A stretch of 7,659 nucleotides of DNA from positions 1 to 7,659 of the forward strand of contig CAJWZG010000135.1 in NCBI GenBank assembly GCA_913049565.1, written 5' to 3'. Every line of letters starts with the position of its first letter. Position 1 is the first letter of the stretch. The DNA comes from an uncultured Gammaproteobacteria bacterium (GTDB lineage: Bacteria > Pseudomonadota > Gammaproteobacteria > Pseudomonadales > Azotimanducaceae_A). The notes below the pieces were generated by a model that did not search any database, was not told where the DNA came from, and worked only from the letters and a program-made list of their open reading frames with translations. Position numbers and translations under genes: made by a program. Below, in pieces: positions 1 to 7,326 of the stretch.

Positions 1-1659
1 CTGCTGCCCGACGTAATCATTGAGCGCGGGTTTATAGACCACTTTGACCCGCTTTGACTCACCTTCGATAGGCGGCTGGCGAAATGCGATGGCATCGATT
101 AGCTGATCTTCCGTCGCCAACACAAGTTTCAAATGATTTTGACCAACAACCCGCTGATTCACCAGTCTAAACTCGCCGGTAAACATGGGTTCGGCAAATC
201 CATTGCCCCAAGGACCAGCATTAGTGAGTTTCGCAACGGTCTGCAAATTCAGCGCCTGCTGATCAAGCATACCGTCAGTCAACAGCACCGCATCAAGCAT
301 ATCCGGCGTTACGGCCGCCCTTACGGCTTTGTCAAACGCCTTTTGAAAGCGCGGAAAGTGCACTCGCTTAATACTCAGGCCCGCTGCCATAGCATGCCCG
401 CCAAACTTCAACAGCATGCCAGGTCGCTTCGTTGCGATGCTATCCAGCACATCGCGTATGTTTAGCCCGTCAATGCTGCGGGCCGAACCCTTGAGTTCAT
501 CTGAGCCTTCTGCAGAATCGGCAAACACGACCGCTGGCCGATAAAATTTCTCGCGCAGCCGACCCGCAACAATGCCCACAACCCCCTGATGGAAACTCTC
601 ATGATAGATGGCGATTCCAGTTTCACCCGGGTCTGGGGTGATTTGCGTCAGTATCACTTCAGCGTCGGTCACCATCCCCTGTTCTATCTCGCGCCGAGTT
701 TGATTCAATCCGTCCAATTCTGCTGCCAGCTGGTTGGCTTCTGCTGGATCGTCTGTCACAAGACAGCGAATACCGACACTCATATCCTGCAGGCGGCCTG
801 CTGCGTTGAGGCGCGGTCCAAGTGCGAACCCTATATCGGATGCGGACAGCGTGGCTAAATCACGTTTACCTATTCGCGCCAAGGCGGCGATACCGGGCCG
901 TGCCATCCCCTTTTGCATACGCAAAAGCCCCTGATGCACCAGTATTCGATTGTTGTGGTCGAGTGGCACGACATCGGCCACGGTACCGAGTGCGACCAGA
1001 TCTAGGTATTGCGCCATATTGGGTTCTTCAATGCACTGCGCGTCAAAGTAGCCGCGCTGACGCAAGGTTTGACGAACCCAGCTCAGCAAGTAGTAGGCGA
1101 CTCCGACTCCGGCCATGGCTTTACTGGCAAAGGTACTGTCCACCACATTGGGGTTCACCAGTGCACAGGCCTCAGGCAACACATCACCGGGCAGATGATG
1201 ATCAGTGATAATGACATCAATACCAAATTCGTTTGCCAACGCTACGCCGTCGACGCTGGCTACGCCGTTATCGACGGTCACAATGACCTTGGGGTCGATA
1301 CCGGCAGCAAGCTGGACAATCTCCGGTGACAAGCCATAGCCGTAATCGAATCGGTTGGGTACAAGAAAATCGATATACTTTGCTCCCATTGCACCCAATG
1401 CCAACAAACACAAAGCCACTGAGGTGGCTCCATCCGCATCAAAATCACCCACGATGAGTATCTTTTGATCGGCTTCTATGGCGTCGGCTAGTCGCCCAGC
1501 GGCTTGATCGATATCGGGCAAACCTGCAGGCGACAGTAAATGTGCAAGCCCCCGCTCTAGTTGCTCTGTCTCGGTGATTCCACGGGCCGCAAATATTCGA
1601 TCGAGCAGCTCATCGTCGAGTCCCAATCGATTGCTGGGTTGACGTTGTTCAATTCGCAC
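1..1659 (-). CDS. recJ: Single-stranded-DNA-specific 5'-3' exonuclease RecJ, 3' end cut by window edge
   Basis: RecJ degrades single-stranded DNA 5' to 3' in RecFOR recombination, mismatch repair and base-excision repair; it is a cytoplasmic, Mn/Mg-dependent DHH-family enzyme. The frame is open for 553 codons from GTG 1659 to base 1. Visible motifs are GDFDADGATS (about 71-80), VTVDNG (127-132), TDHHLPGD (152-159, the DHH signature) and LVALGTVADVVPL (221-233). Further on come GFALGPRLNAAGR, GVVGIVAGRL and KFGGHAMAAG of the DHHA1 and nucleic-acid-binding parts. Compared from memory with E. coli RecJ (577 aa), only about 12-15 C-terminal residues lie outside the window. A TAA at 1681-1683 closes the frame upstream and GTG 1659 is the only usual start before the conserved region, though no clear Shine-Dalgarno precedes it. 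It follows hom by 40 bases and is probably the last gene seen of the xerD-dsbC-hom-recJ operon, perhaps translated by coupling. Confidence 0.96.
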   Translation of the reverse strand, partial: MRIEQRQPSNRLGLDDELLDRIFAARGITETEQLERGLAHLLSPAGLPDIDQAAGRLADAIEADQKILIVGDFDADGATSVALCLLALGAMGAKYIDFLVPNRFDYGYGLSPEIVQLAAGIDPKVIVTVDNGVASVDGVALANEFGIDVIITDHHLPGDVLPEACALVNPNVVDSTFASKAMAGVGVAYYLLSWVRQTLRQRGYFDAQCIEEPNMAQYLDLVALGTVADVVPLDHNNRILVHQGLLRMQKGMARPGIAALARIGKRDLATLSASDIGFALGPRLNAAGRLQDMSVGIRCLVTDDPAEANQLAAELDGLNQTRREIEQGMVTDAEVILTQITPDPGETGIAIYHESFHQGVVGIVAGRLREKFYRPAVVFADSAEGSDELKGSARSIDGLNIRDVLDSIATKRPGMLLKFGGHAMAAGLSIKRVHFPRFQKAFDKAVRAAVTPDMLDAVLLTDGMLDQQALNLQTVAKLTNAGPWGNGFAEPMFTGEFRLVNQRVVGQNHLKLVLATEDQLIDAIAFRQPPIEGESKRVKVVYKPALNDYVGQQ

Positions 1660-1699
1660 GAGGTTTAAATCAGCTGAGGGTTAACGGCGAAGGTATCGA

Positions 1700-3007
1700 C
1701 TAAAGCGCCGGCGCAACTCGCAAACGGACAATATCGTCCGCCACGATTTTCAAACCTTGCAGACGTTCTAAGGCAGCATTCATCGCGCTTTCCAGCACGT
1801 CATCAGTGAGCAGGACGATATCGACGGCTGACTGATCCGACGAGGCTTCATGCTGGATAGCCGCGTCGATACTGATGGAAAATTCGGAAAGCGCCTGAGT
1901 CACCTGCGCAAATACCCCCGGCTCATCAATGGTGGGTATTCGCAAGTAGTTGGCGCTGCTGACATCACTCATGGGAACCAAGGACGGGGAACCTTTTTGT
2001 GTCTGCACGCTATCACCATGGTCTGCTGGACTGGTTACACCACCCCCTGTAGCTATCTTCGAGCCTAAGGCAATTACATCGGAAAGCACCGCAGAGGCCG
2101 TCGCCTCGCCGCCGGCACCAGGGCCACTAAACAGTGTCTCGCCAGCACCGTCGCTGTTGATTTGCACCGCGTTCATTACACCGTTCACATTGGCCAGTAG
2201 CGCACTGCTGGGTACCAAGGCACAGTGCACGCGAGCCTCTACACCAGCATCAGTGTTTTGAATAATACCGAGATGTTTGATCTTGAAACCCAGTTCCTGC
2301 GCAAAGCGTATGTCTGCCACGGTGACGTGACGAATGCCTTCTATGTATACGCTGGAGAGATCGTACATACCGGTAAACCCCAAGGCGAGCAAGATAGTCA
2401 GTTTATGAGCCGAATCGATACCGTCGATATCAAAACTCGGTTCTGCCTCGGCGTAACCTAGCCGTTGAGCCTCTGCTAGCACCTCGTCAAAAGCTGTGCC
2501 GTTGGCCTCCATCTCGCCGAAGATGTAGTTGCAGGTGCCGTTTATGATGCCAAATAAGCTGGTTAACCGATTCCCTGCCAGCCCTCCCGTCATGCCCTGA
2601 ATGATCGGTATTGCCCCGGCAACCGCCGCTTCAAAGCGCAGCAATTGTTTCCCGGGTCCAGACATCAGTTCGTTACCATGGGCTGCCAATACCGCTTTAT
2701 TTGCTGTCACGACGGGTTTATTGGCAGCCAACCCGCGACGAATCAAGTCTAACGCAACCGTTTCGCCACCCATCAGCTCTAAAATCAGGTCAACCTCTGG
2801 GTCGCTCAGCAAATCGTTCAGTTCAGTGCTGAACACTGCCCCGTGCAAGTTGACTTCGGGTTTGGCCCGCCGGCTGGCGATTCGCACTACTCGCAACGAT
2901 AGGCTACTGCGCTGACGCATAAGCTCACCATTTCGATGAATCAACTCCAACACGCCTTGTGCAACCGTGCCAAGACCTGCGATACCCAGTTTAATTTCAG
3001 TCACCAT
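1700..3007 (-). CDS. hom: Homoserine dehydrogenase (monofunctional, with ACT domain)
   Basis: Reduces aspartate-4-semialdehyde to homoserine with NAD(P)H, the branch step to threonine and methionine, in the cytoplasm. The 435-residue protein has the usual length of stand-alone Hom and lacks the aspartokinase domain of E. coli ThrA. The Rossmann motif GIAGLGTVAQGVL is at 8-20, the NKA segment at 103-105, INGTCNYIFGEM at 155-166 and the catalytic region EAEPSFDIDGIDSAHK at 187-202; Asp198 and Lys202 correspond to Asp219 and Lys223 of the yeast enzyme. An ACT domain, the likely threonine-feedback site, begins near 354 (YLRIPTIDEPGVFAQV). ATG 3007 is followed directly by a GTG codon at 3004; GAGAAG abuts the ATG, so either could be used. 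It lies 33 bases after dsbC and 40 before recJ. The usual partner thrC is not present beside it. Confidence 0.97.
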   Translation of the reverse strand: MVTEIKLGIAGLGTVAQGVLELIHRNGELMRQRSSLSLRVVRIASRRAKPEVNLHGAVFSTELNDLLSDPEVDLILELMGGETVALDLIRRGLAANKPVVTANKAVLAAHGNELMSGPGKQLLRFEAAVAGAIPIIQGMTGGLAGNRLTSLFGIINGTCNYIFGEMEANGTAFDEVLAEAQRLGYAEAEPSFDIDGIDSAHKLTILLALGFTGMYDLSSVYIEGIRHVTVADIRFAQELGFKIKHLGIIQNTDAGVEARVHCALVPSSALLANVNGVMNAVQINSDGAGETLFSGPGAGGEATASAVLSDVIALGSKIATGGGVTSPADHGDSVQTQKGSPSLVPMSDVSSANYLRIPTIDEPGVFAQVTQALSEFSISIDAAIQHEASSDQSAVDIVLLTDDVLESAMNAALERLQGLKIVADDIVRLRVAPAL

Positions 3008-3040
3008 CTTCTCTATACCGTTTAATGCCGGATGCCCCCG

Positions 3041-3832
3041 CTAAGGGATGCGAATACCTAGACGCTCGGCAAGCTGGGGAGCTGGAATGTACCCGGGAAA
3101 CATCTCGCCAGTGTCTGTGACCATCGACGGGGTTCCGCTCACCCCGAGCCGACGACCCAGTGCGAATTGCTCGTCCACAGGATCCGTCGGGCAATCGCGT
3201 CGGACGATCCGCTGGCTGTTCTTGGCGCGGGTCATCGCGGTCTCAGGATCACTGGAGCACCAGACAGAGCGCATCGTATTGGCGGTTTCAGACTCCAGCC
3301 CCTCGCGCGGATAGGCCAGATATCGGACCTCGATACCCAGTTGGGCGTATTGATCAATCTCGTTGTGCAACTTGCGACAGTAACCGCAGTCAACATCGGT
3401 AAATATGTTAACAACCGCCTGGCGCTCGCCTTTAGCCGGGAAAATCACCATATCGGACAGGGGCACCTGATCCATTAGCGCTTTGCGCTGAACGGTGCGC
3501 CGCTGTTCTGTGACATTGAGCAGATCGTCTGAGATCGCATACATGTCACCGACGATCATATGCGTACCGTCCTGTGTCAGGTACATCGTCGTGCCATCGG
3601 GAAAATCGACCCCGTAAAGACCCTCAGCATCCGCGGGATAGACCGCCTCAATGGGCAAATCGGGCCGCACGGCCAGTAGTTTGGCTACGACTTTATCGAG
3701 TTGCGCCGCGGGCACATTGTCCTGAGCAGAGGTCGCGCCTGATGAAGTCAGTAAGGCGAATAACGCCAGTAGTATTGCTGGCGCGGGCGCCGATGCGTTA
3801 ATCCTTGAGTGGAGAGTTCTTCGGTTATGCAT
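3041..3832 (-). CDS. dsbC: Thiol:disulfide interchange protein DsbC (periplasmic isomerase)
   Basis: DsbC is a V-shaped homodimer that reshuffles wrong disulfides in periplasmic proteins and is kept reduced by DsbD. Numbered from ATG 3832, residues 1-36 look like a Sec signal peptide: Arg4-Arg5, a hydrophobic core AILLALFALL at 19-28, and probable cleavage after TSA. An N-terminal dimerisation domain follows, then a thioredoxin fold with the active site CGYC at 149-152 and the cis-Pro loop GTPS (Pro235). Cys192 and Cys214 match the second, structural disulfide of E. coli DsbC. The frame also has TTG 3838 and ATG 3835; AGGA at 3842-3839 lies 6 bases from ATG 3832, 3 from ATG 3835 and directly against the TTG, so 3832 is preferred. 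The 263 aa exceed the 236 of E. coli, mainly by a longer signal region. It sits between xerD and hom. Confidence 0.96.
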   Translation of the reverse strand: MHNRRTLHSRINASAPAPAILLALFALLTSSGATSAQDNVPAAQLDKVVAKLLAVRPDLPIEAVYPADAEGLYGVDFPDGTTMYLTQDGTHMIVGDMYAISDDLLNVTEQRRTVQRKALMDQVPLSDMVIFPAKGERQAVVNIFTDVDCGYCRKLHNEIDQYAQLGIEVRYLAYPREGLESETANTMRSVWCSSDPETAMTRAKNSQRIVRRDCPTDPVDEQFALGRRLGVSGTPSMVTDTGEMFPGYIPAPQLAERLGIRIP

Positions 3833-3879
3833 CATCAATCCTGTTATGGTCCTGCAATTGGTTGCCTAAAACGCTGTTG

Positions 3880-4782
3880 TTAACCCCGTGGATGATGCTC
3901 AAGCACGAGCGATTTCAGACGCTGGTTAGCTACATGGGCATAAATCTGGGTAGTTGATAAGTCAGCGTGGCCCAGCATCATCTGTACAGCTCTAAGGTCG
4001 GCGCCATTATCCACCAGATGGGTAGCAAATGCATGGCGAAGCGTATGAGGTGAGACTTTTTGTTGTATGCCTGCGACGAGGGCATAGCGCTTTATGGCAT
4101 GCCAGAACGTTTGACGTGTCATCGTGCGGCCCAAGCGACTGGGGAACAGCATAGAACCACCATGCGGCAACAGCATTGGTCGGGCATCTCGCAGATAACG
4201 CGCGAGCCACTCAAGCGCTGCCTCTCCCGTCGGCACCAGCCGTTCTTTGCTGCCTTTGCCCATCACGCGAATCACGCCTTGACGTTGGTTGACGTTTGAA
4301 AGCGCGAGTGTGACGAGTTCAGTAATGCGCAAGCCGCTGGCATACAGGATTTCCAGCATCGCTCGATCGCGCAACCCCAAAAACGTGTCGGTATCCGGTG
4401 CGTTTAGCAGCGCCTCGACCTGATGAGTGCTCAACGCACCGGGCAAAGCTCGACCCAGCTTGGGATGATCAATTTGCTGCGTCGGATCCACATCAAGGTG
4501 GTGCTTTAGCAGCTGATGCCGGTAAAAACCCTTTAGTGTGCTCAGCCATCGCGCTGTACTGCGCGGGCTAAGCCCACGTCTGTGACGATCTGACAGTACC
4601 TCTAACAAGTCCCCCTCGCCAGCCTCCCTGAGAGTTGCTAGGCCAAATCGAGTTAAAACCCGGGCGGTATCCTGCAGATCTCGCCGGTATGCCGCTAAAG
4701 TATTGTCTGCCAATCCTCTTTCGAGCCAGAGGCTCTCAAGGTGGGCGTTAATTTCGTCAGTGAAATTGTTGGAGGTGACCAT
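3880..4782 (-). CDS. xerD: Site-specific tyrosine recombinase XerD
   Basis: XerD with XerC resolves chromosome dimers at dif, activated by FtsK at the septum. The 300 residues match the family length (E. coli 298). The N-terminal SAM-like core-binding domain covers about 1-100 (LADNTLAAYRRDL at 24-36). The catalytic domain carries the full tyrosine-recombinase set: Arg152 (ASGLRITEL), Lys176 (GKGSKERLVP), His246 and Arg249 (SPHTLRHAFATH), His272 (MLGHADLSTTQIY) and the nucleophile Tyr281. XerD rather than XerC is chosen because the gene directly precedes dsbC, as in E. coli and Pseudomonas. Start ATG 4782 gives the expected N-terminus, although no good Shine-Dalgarno is visible before it. It is the first gene of the minus-strand operon that continues into dsbC, 47 bases downstream. 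Confidence 0.97.
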   Translation of the reverse strand: MVTSNNFTDEINAHLESLWLERGLADNTLAAYRRDLQDTARVLTRFGLATLREAGEGDLLEVLSDRHRRGLSPRSTARWLSTLKGFYRHQLLKHHLDVDPTQQIDHPKLGRALPGALSTHQVEALLNAPDTDTFLGLRDRAMLEILYASGLRITELVTLALSNVNQRQGVIRVMGKGSKERLVPTGEAALEWLARYLRDARPMLLPHGGSMLFPSRLGRTMTRQTFWHAIKRYALVAGIQQKVSPHTLRHAFATHLVDNGADLRAVQMMLGHADLSTTQIYAHVANQRLKSLVLEHHPRG

Positions 4783-4800
4783 CGTCGCAAGATGGCACAG

Positions 4801-4852
4801 ATGACTGTCATTTTCGACACGAGTGTCATACGCCGATTAGGCAATTCACCAA
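4801..4852 (-). promoter_or_regulatory. Candidate sigma70 promoter and inverted repeats upstream of xerD
   Basis: On the minus strand TTGGTG (4852-4847) is followed after 16 bases by TATGAC (4830-4825), a modest match to -35 and -10 boxes (3/6 and 4/6). Two inverted repeats lie at and just after it: GACACGAGTGTC (4816-4827, arms GACAC/GTGTC) overlapping the -10 box, and ATGACTGTCAT (4801-4811, perfect around its centre base). They could be an operator, but this is inference from position and symmetry only. The rest of the 4783-4932 gap shows no gene and no convincing terminator for rplS, only a T-run on the minus strand near 4872-4876 without a strong stem. Confidence 0.35.
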
Positions 4853-4932
4853 CTAATCAGATTCGCTGAAGAAAAACGAGCAGGGCCAGCAGAGCTAGCC
4901 TTGTACTAAGTAGAAACGATAGTTCGTGGGCG

Positions 4933-5283
4933 CTATTTGATCTTCTCTTTGATTCGCGCCGAGCGCCCTGAGCGTTCGCGCAAGTAGTAAAGTTTGGCCT
5001 GACGCACATCGCCCCGGCGCTTTACTTCGATACTATTGATCAACGGGCTGTGGGTTTGGAATGTACGTTCAACACCCACACCATGGGAAATCTTGCGCAC
5101 GACGAATGATGAGTTTAGGCCCCGGCTCTTAATTCCGATGACCACACCCTCAAATGCCTGTAGCCGCTCTCGACTGCCTTCCTTAACTCGCACCTGAACA
5201 CTGACGGTGTCGCCCGGGCTGAACTCAGGAACATCCTTAAGCTGGCTATTCTCTATCTCTTCAATGATCTTGTTTCTTCTCAC
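4933..5283 (-). CDS. rplS: 50S ribosomal protein L19
   Basis: L19 lies at the 30S-50S interface of the ribosome. The 116 residues match the family (E. coli 115). Motifs seen are FSPGDTV at 21-27, [14 protein letters not shown] at 36-49, [16 protein letters not shown] from 60, QTHSP, and [17 protein letters not shown] at 88-104. The frame stays open further upstream to 5322, but GTG 5283 gives the N-terminus expected from homologs and has GGAG seven bases before it. This start lies inside trmD, so the two genes overlap by 23 bases in different frames. It is the last gene of the rpsP-rimM-trmD-rplS group, the usual proteobacterial order; translational coupling to trmD is likely but not shown. 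Confidence 0.97.
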   Translation of the reverse strand: MRRNKIIEEIENSQLKDVPEFSPGDTVSVQVRVKEGSRERLQAFEGVVIGIKSRGLNSSFVVRKISHGVGVERTFQTHSPLINSIEVKRRGDVRQAKLYYLRERSGRSARIKEKIK

Positions 5284-6040
5284 GTTCTTTCTCCACAGTG
5301 TGCGGGCCAAGCTGCAACGCACATGCTGTTAGTAGTTGCCTATCCATTGCGTCAAAAAGCCTGCCCGTTAGTAAATCCGGGCGACGCTCAAGTGTTCGCT
5401 GCAAGGCCAGAGAACGACGATAGCGCTTGGTGCGATTGTGATCGCCACTCAACAGCTCTTGGGGCACGCTTTGTGTGCCAACAATTTCAGGGCGAGTATA
5501 GTGCGGGTAATCGAGCATTCCATCAAGGTGTGATTCATCAATTACTGACTGTTGGTTGCCCAAGGTACCTGGCAGGTGCCGAGAGATAACATCCATGACC
5601 GTCATCGCGGGTAATTCGCCACCGCTCATCACATAGTCCCCAATCGACCACTCTTCATCCACCTGCTGATTGATGAAGCGTTCATCAATGCCCTCATACC
5701 GTCCGCAGATCAAAATCAGCCCGTCACGCTGTATTTGCGCCAGCGCGGTTTGCTGGTTAAACCGAGTGCCCTGAGGACTCATAAGCACCACTGAAGTATT
5801 GTCCGGAGCTATTGCTCTCGCTGCTTCAAGGGCAGACATCAAAGGTTCTACCGTCATCACCATCCCCGGACCACCGCCATAAGGTCGATCATCTACTGTT
5901 CGGTGTTTGTCATGGGTGTAATCCCGAGGATTGAAACATTGCAGCGTTATACGCCCCGCAGAGAGGGCCCGGCCAAACACGCCGTCGTGCCTTACCGCCT
6001 CAAACATTTCCGGAAGAAGAGTAATTACACCTAGCCACAT
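5261..6040 (-). CDS. trmD: tRNA (guanine37-N1)-methyltransferase TrmD
   Basis: TrmD uses S-adenosylmethionine to methylate N1 of G37 in tRNAs read with G36, preventing +1 frameshifting; it is an essential cytoplasmic SPOUT homodimer with a trefoil knot. The 259 residues (E. coli 255) begin [13 protein letters not shown]. They carry [15 protein letters not shown] at 46-60, SPQG at 88-91, [10 protein letters not shown] at 112-121 and [15 protein letters not shown] at 131-145; these last segments build the knot and AdoMet pocket. Arg154 is kept. In a gapless comparison with E. coli from memory, the catalytic Asp169 position is Glu169, preceded by Asp168. The C-terminal tail [10 protein letters not shown] is highly charged and its codons double as the rplS ribosome binding site and start. 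The gene starts 21 bases after rimM. Confidence 0.97.
   Translation of the reverse strand: MWLGVITLLPEMFEAVRHDGVFGRALSAGRITLQCFNPRDYTHDKHRTVDDRPYGGGPGMVMTVEPLMSALEAARAIAPDNTSVVLMSPQGTRFNQQTALAQIQRDGLILICGRYEGIDERFINQQVDEEWSIGDYVMSGGELPAMTVMDVISRHLPGTLGNQQSVIDESHLDGMLDYPHYTRPEIVGTQSVPQELLSGDHNRTKRYRRSLALQRTLERRPDLLTGRLFDAMDRQLLTACALQLGPHTVEKEREKKQDH
5281..5294 (-). promoter_or_regulatory. Ribosome binding site and GTG start of rplS inside trmD
   Basis: On the minus strand GGAG, then AAAGAAC (7 bases), then GTG. It decides the rplS start at 5283 against the longer open frame to 5322. The whole site lies within the last codons of trmD. Confidence 0.75.
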
Positions 6041-6061
6041 GGTACGCGCCCCACTATCTGC

Positions 6062-6607
6062 TCAAGACCATTCCAATTGCCAATTAACCACCAGTTGTTT
6101 TGCCTTCGCATCAACAGACTGTATGTATTCGCTCGTAAACGGCACGAGTATAGTGCGCTTCGCATCATCGCAGTTGATGCACAACACAGCATGGGCTGCG
6201 GTTTCCATCATCTCTCGAACCACGCCTAAATTTTCACCCTGTTGATTTGTCACCCGACCGCCAATCAGGTCATGCCAGAAAAATTCATCGTTATCTGGCT
6301 CGGGGATAGCCTCACGCCGTACTCCGACGAGAGCGCCTGTTAGACGCTGCGCCTCGTCACGGTCTTGAGTGCCATTGATCCGCGCAATATAAGCCTCTTT
6401 ATGGGGTTTGCTGTCACAGTCGTTGACTTCAACCCACGCTGCATCAGTGGAGATTTGTAAAAACCATGGCGAGTAGGAAAACAGATTTTCGACGGGCTCG
6501 GTGAAGGAGAGCAGTACCTGCCAACCGCGAACCCCGTAGGGTCGCCCAAGCTTACCCACAACGACGATTGCGTCTTTACTTAACTGATTGGCTGAGATGG
6601 CACTCAT
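6062..6607 (-). CDS. rimM: Ribosome maturation factor RimM
   Basis: RimM binds S19 and the 30S head and is needed for late 16S rRNA processing and small-subunit assembly; it is cytoplasmic. The 181 residues have the two expected parts: an N-terminal RimM barrel with VVVGKLGRPYGVRGW (15-29), and a C-terminal PRC barrel starting near FFWHDLIG (109-116), with MMETAAHAVL (133-142) and ILVPF (153-157). ATG 6607 is preferred. The frame is also open from GTG 6658, but that codon directly follows the T-run of the terminator and would add 17 residues not seen in homologs. No Shine-Dalgarno lies at a normal distance; AGGAG is 16 bases upstream. trmD follows 21 bases downstream. Confidence 0.94.
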   Translation of the reverse strand: MSAISANQLSKDAIVVVGKLGRPYGVRGWQVLLSFTEPVENLFSYSPWFLQISTDAAWVEVNDCDSKPHKEAYIARINGTQDRDEAQRLTGALVGVRREAIPEPDNDEFFWHDLIGGRVTNQQGENLGVVREMMETAAHAVLCINCDDAKRTILVPFTSEYIQSVDAKAKQLVVNWQLEWS

Positions 6608-6611
6608 CGTT

Positions 6612-6639
6612 TTTAGATCGCTACTCCTATCCCCGTCAA
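6612..6639 (-). promoter_or_regulatory. Candidate promoter for rimM-trmD-rplS
   Basis: On the minus strand TTGACG (6639-6634, 5/6 to consensus), a 16-base spacer, then TCTAAA (6617-6612, 4/6). It sits between the terminator after rpsP and rimM. A transcript from it would begin at about the rimM ATG, so rimM would be almost leaderless from this promoter, which fits the missing ribosome binding site. This is a pattern match only. Confidence 0.3.
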
Positions 6640-6658
6640 TAACTGTCTTTGCGGGCAC

Positions 6659-6687
6659 AAAAAAAACGCGGCTGATAAGCCGCGTTT
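6659..6687 (-). terminator. Intrinsic terminator between rpsP and rimM
   Basis: On the minus strand AAACGCGGCT pairs perfectly with AGCCGCGTTT around the tetraloop TATC, and the stem runs into eight T residues (6666-6659). This is a textbook Rho-independent terminator for the rpsP transcript, 61 bases after its stop codon. Because rimM, trmD and rplS lie beyond it, it probably acts as a partial terminator or is bypassed by a separate promoter. Confidence 0.9.
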
Positions 6688-6748
6688 CGTTCCTAAACTG
6701 ACCAATATTGTATACTTCGCGCTTGGCGCAGTGCAGCCAAAGGCGGTC

Positions 6749-7012
6749 TTAAGCCGCTTCTCCAGCCGCTTGCTTACGCGCTTGTTTGATTAGCTGAGCG
6801 ACTCGCTCCGACGGCTGTGCACCAACGCCCATCCAGTAATCAACGCGATCTAGATCTAAGCGCAGGACTTCCGCCTGACCCTTGGCTACGGGGTTGAAAA
6901 ACCCCACCCGCTCAACAAACCTGCCGTCCCGTGAGGAAGCGCGGTCTGCGACGGTAATGTGATAAAACGGGTTCTTCTTGGAACCGTGACGAGCCAGTCG
7001 GATTGTTACCAT
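6749..7012 (-). CDS. rpsP: 30S ribosomal protein S16
   Basis: S16 binds 16S rRNA early and is needed for 30S assembly. The 87 residues (E. coli 82) begin [17 protein letters not shown] and carry [12 protein letters not shown] and [18 protein letters not shown], all typical of the family; the tail is Lys/Ala-rich. Start ATG 7012 fits homologs and has a weak purine-rich AAAGAGA about six bases before it. It heads the rpsP-rimM-trmD-rplS cluster but is cut off from the rest by a strong terminator, which would allow S16 to be made in excess over RimM and TrmD. ffh normally precedes it; here only an ffh-like tail does. Confidence 0.97.
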   Translation of the reverse strand: MVTIRLARHGSKKNPFYHITVADRASSRDGRFVERVGFFNPVAKGQAEVLRLDLDRVDYWMGVGAQPSERVAQLIKQARKQAAGEAA

Positions 7013-7326
7013 AGTTGTCTCTTTATGTCCTTCTTACCTAATCTACTGCTTTATTCTAATTCGCTGTTCTATGTGGCTGTGATGCCTAAGTCTTTTTTAC
7101 TTCTGTCATTAGCCCTTCTACCAAACGTTCCAAAAGCCTATCTATCGGCGTATTTATAGACCTATCTGCAAGCCTTCCCTTCGGCTGTTAAGGCATCCGA
7201 CTCTGACTCAAAACGGCACCATATTCGATCGACGAAGGGCTGAACCACCTAGCCAATGCTGAAAAGCGCGGTATGATATAGCAACGATCCTCGGGCGCAA
7301 GTAGCACGTCGCGTTCCCAAAAACCA
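7013..7326 (-). other. Gene-free leader and promoter region of rpsP
   Basis: This stretch holds no believable gene. The minus strand from about 7130 to 7013 is rich in A and G, with several in-frame stops. Apart from the promoter candidates I see one weak stem, GCCTT/AAGGC near 7175-7197, which might be a poor terminator or leader hairpin. A short hydrophobic plus-strand frame (6959-7159) overlaps the start of rpsP in antisense and is taken as chance. Confidence 0.6.
7273..7300 (-). promoter_or_regulatory. Candidate sigma70 promoter of rpsP
   Basis: On the minus strand TTGCGC (7300-7295), a 16-base spacer, then TATCAT (7278-7273, 5/6 to TATAAT). It lies about 30 bases after the ffh-like stop codon and would give rpsP a leader of roughly 255 bases. 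A second -10-like box TATAAA (7158-7153, 5/6) has no -35 partner. This would make rpsP independent of whatever happened to ffh. Pattern match only. Confidence 0.4.

Noticed and set aside
133..1329. Several plus-strand open frames opposite recJ (for example 133-465 and 822-1208)
   Set aside because: They are antisense to a clearly conserved RecJ frame, have no ribosome binding sites and resemble no known protein.
4835..4858. GATTAG/CTAATC inverted repeat as terminator of rplS
   Set aside because: Six-base arms with a 12-base loop and no T-run after it; too weak.
4933..5322. Longer rplS starting at 5322
   Set aside because: The extra 13 residues are absent from L19 homologs, and the GTG at 5283 has a well-placed GGAG.
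5556..5580. CCCAAGGTACCTGGCAGGTGCC in trmD, resembling the right-end repeat
   Set aside because: It encodes conserved TrmD residues around PGTLGN and lacks the GTAGC core and hairpin; similarity is coincidental.
6959..7159. Hydrophobic 66-residue plus-strand frame overlapping the start of rpsP
   Set aside because: It looks like a small membrane protein, but it arises from the A/G-rich minus-strand leader and lacks a ribosome binding site; chance is simpler.
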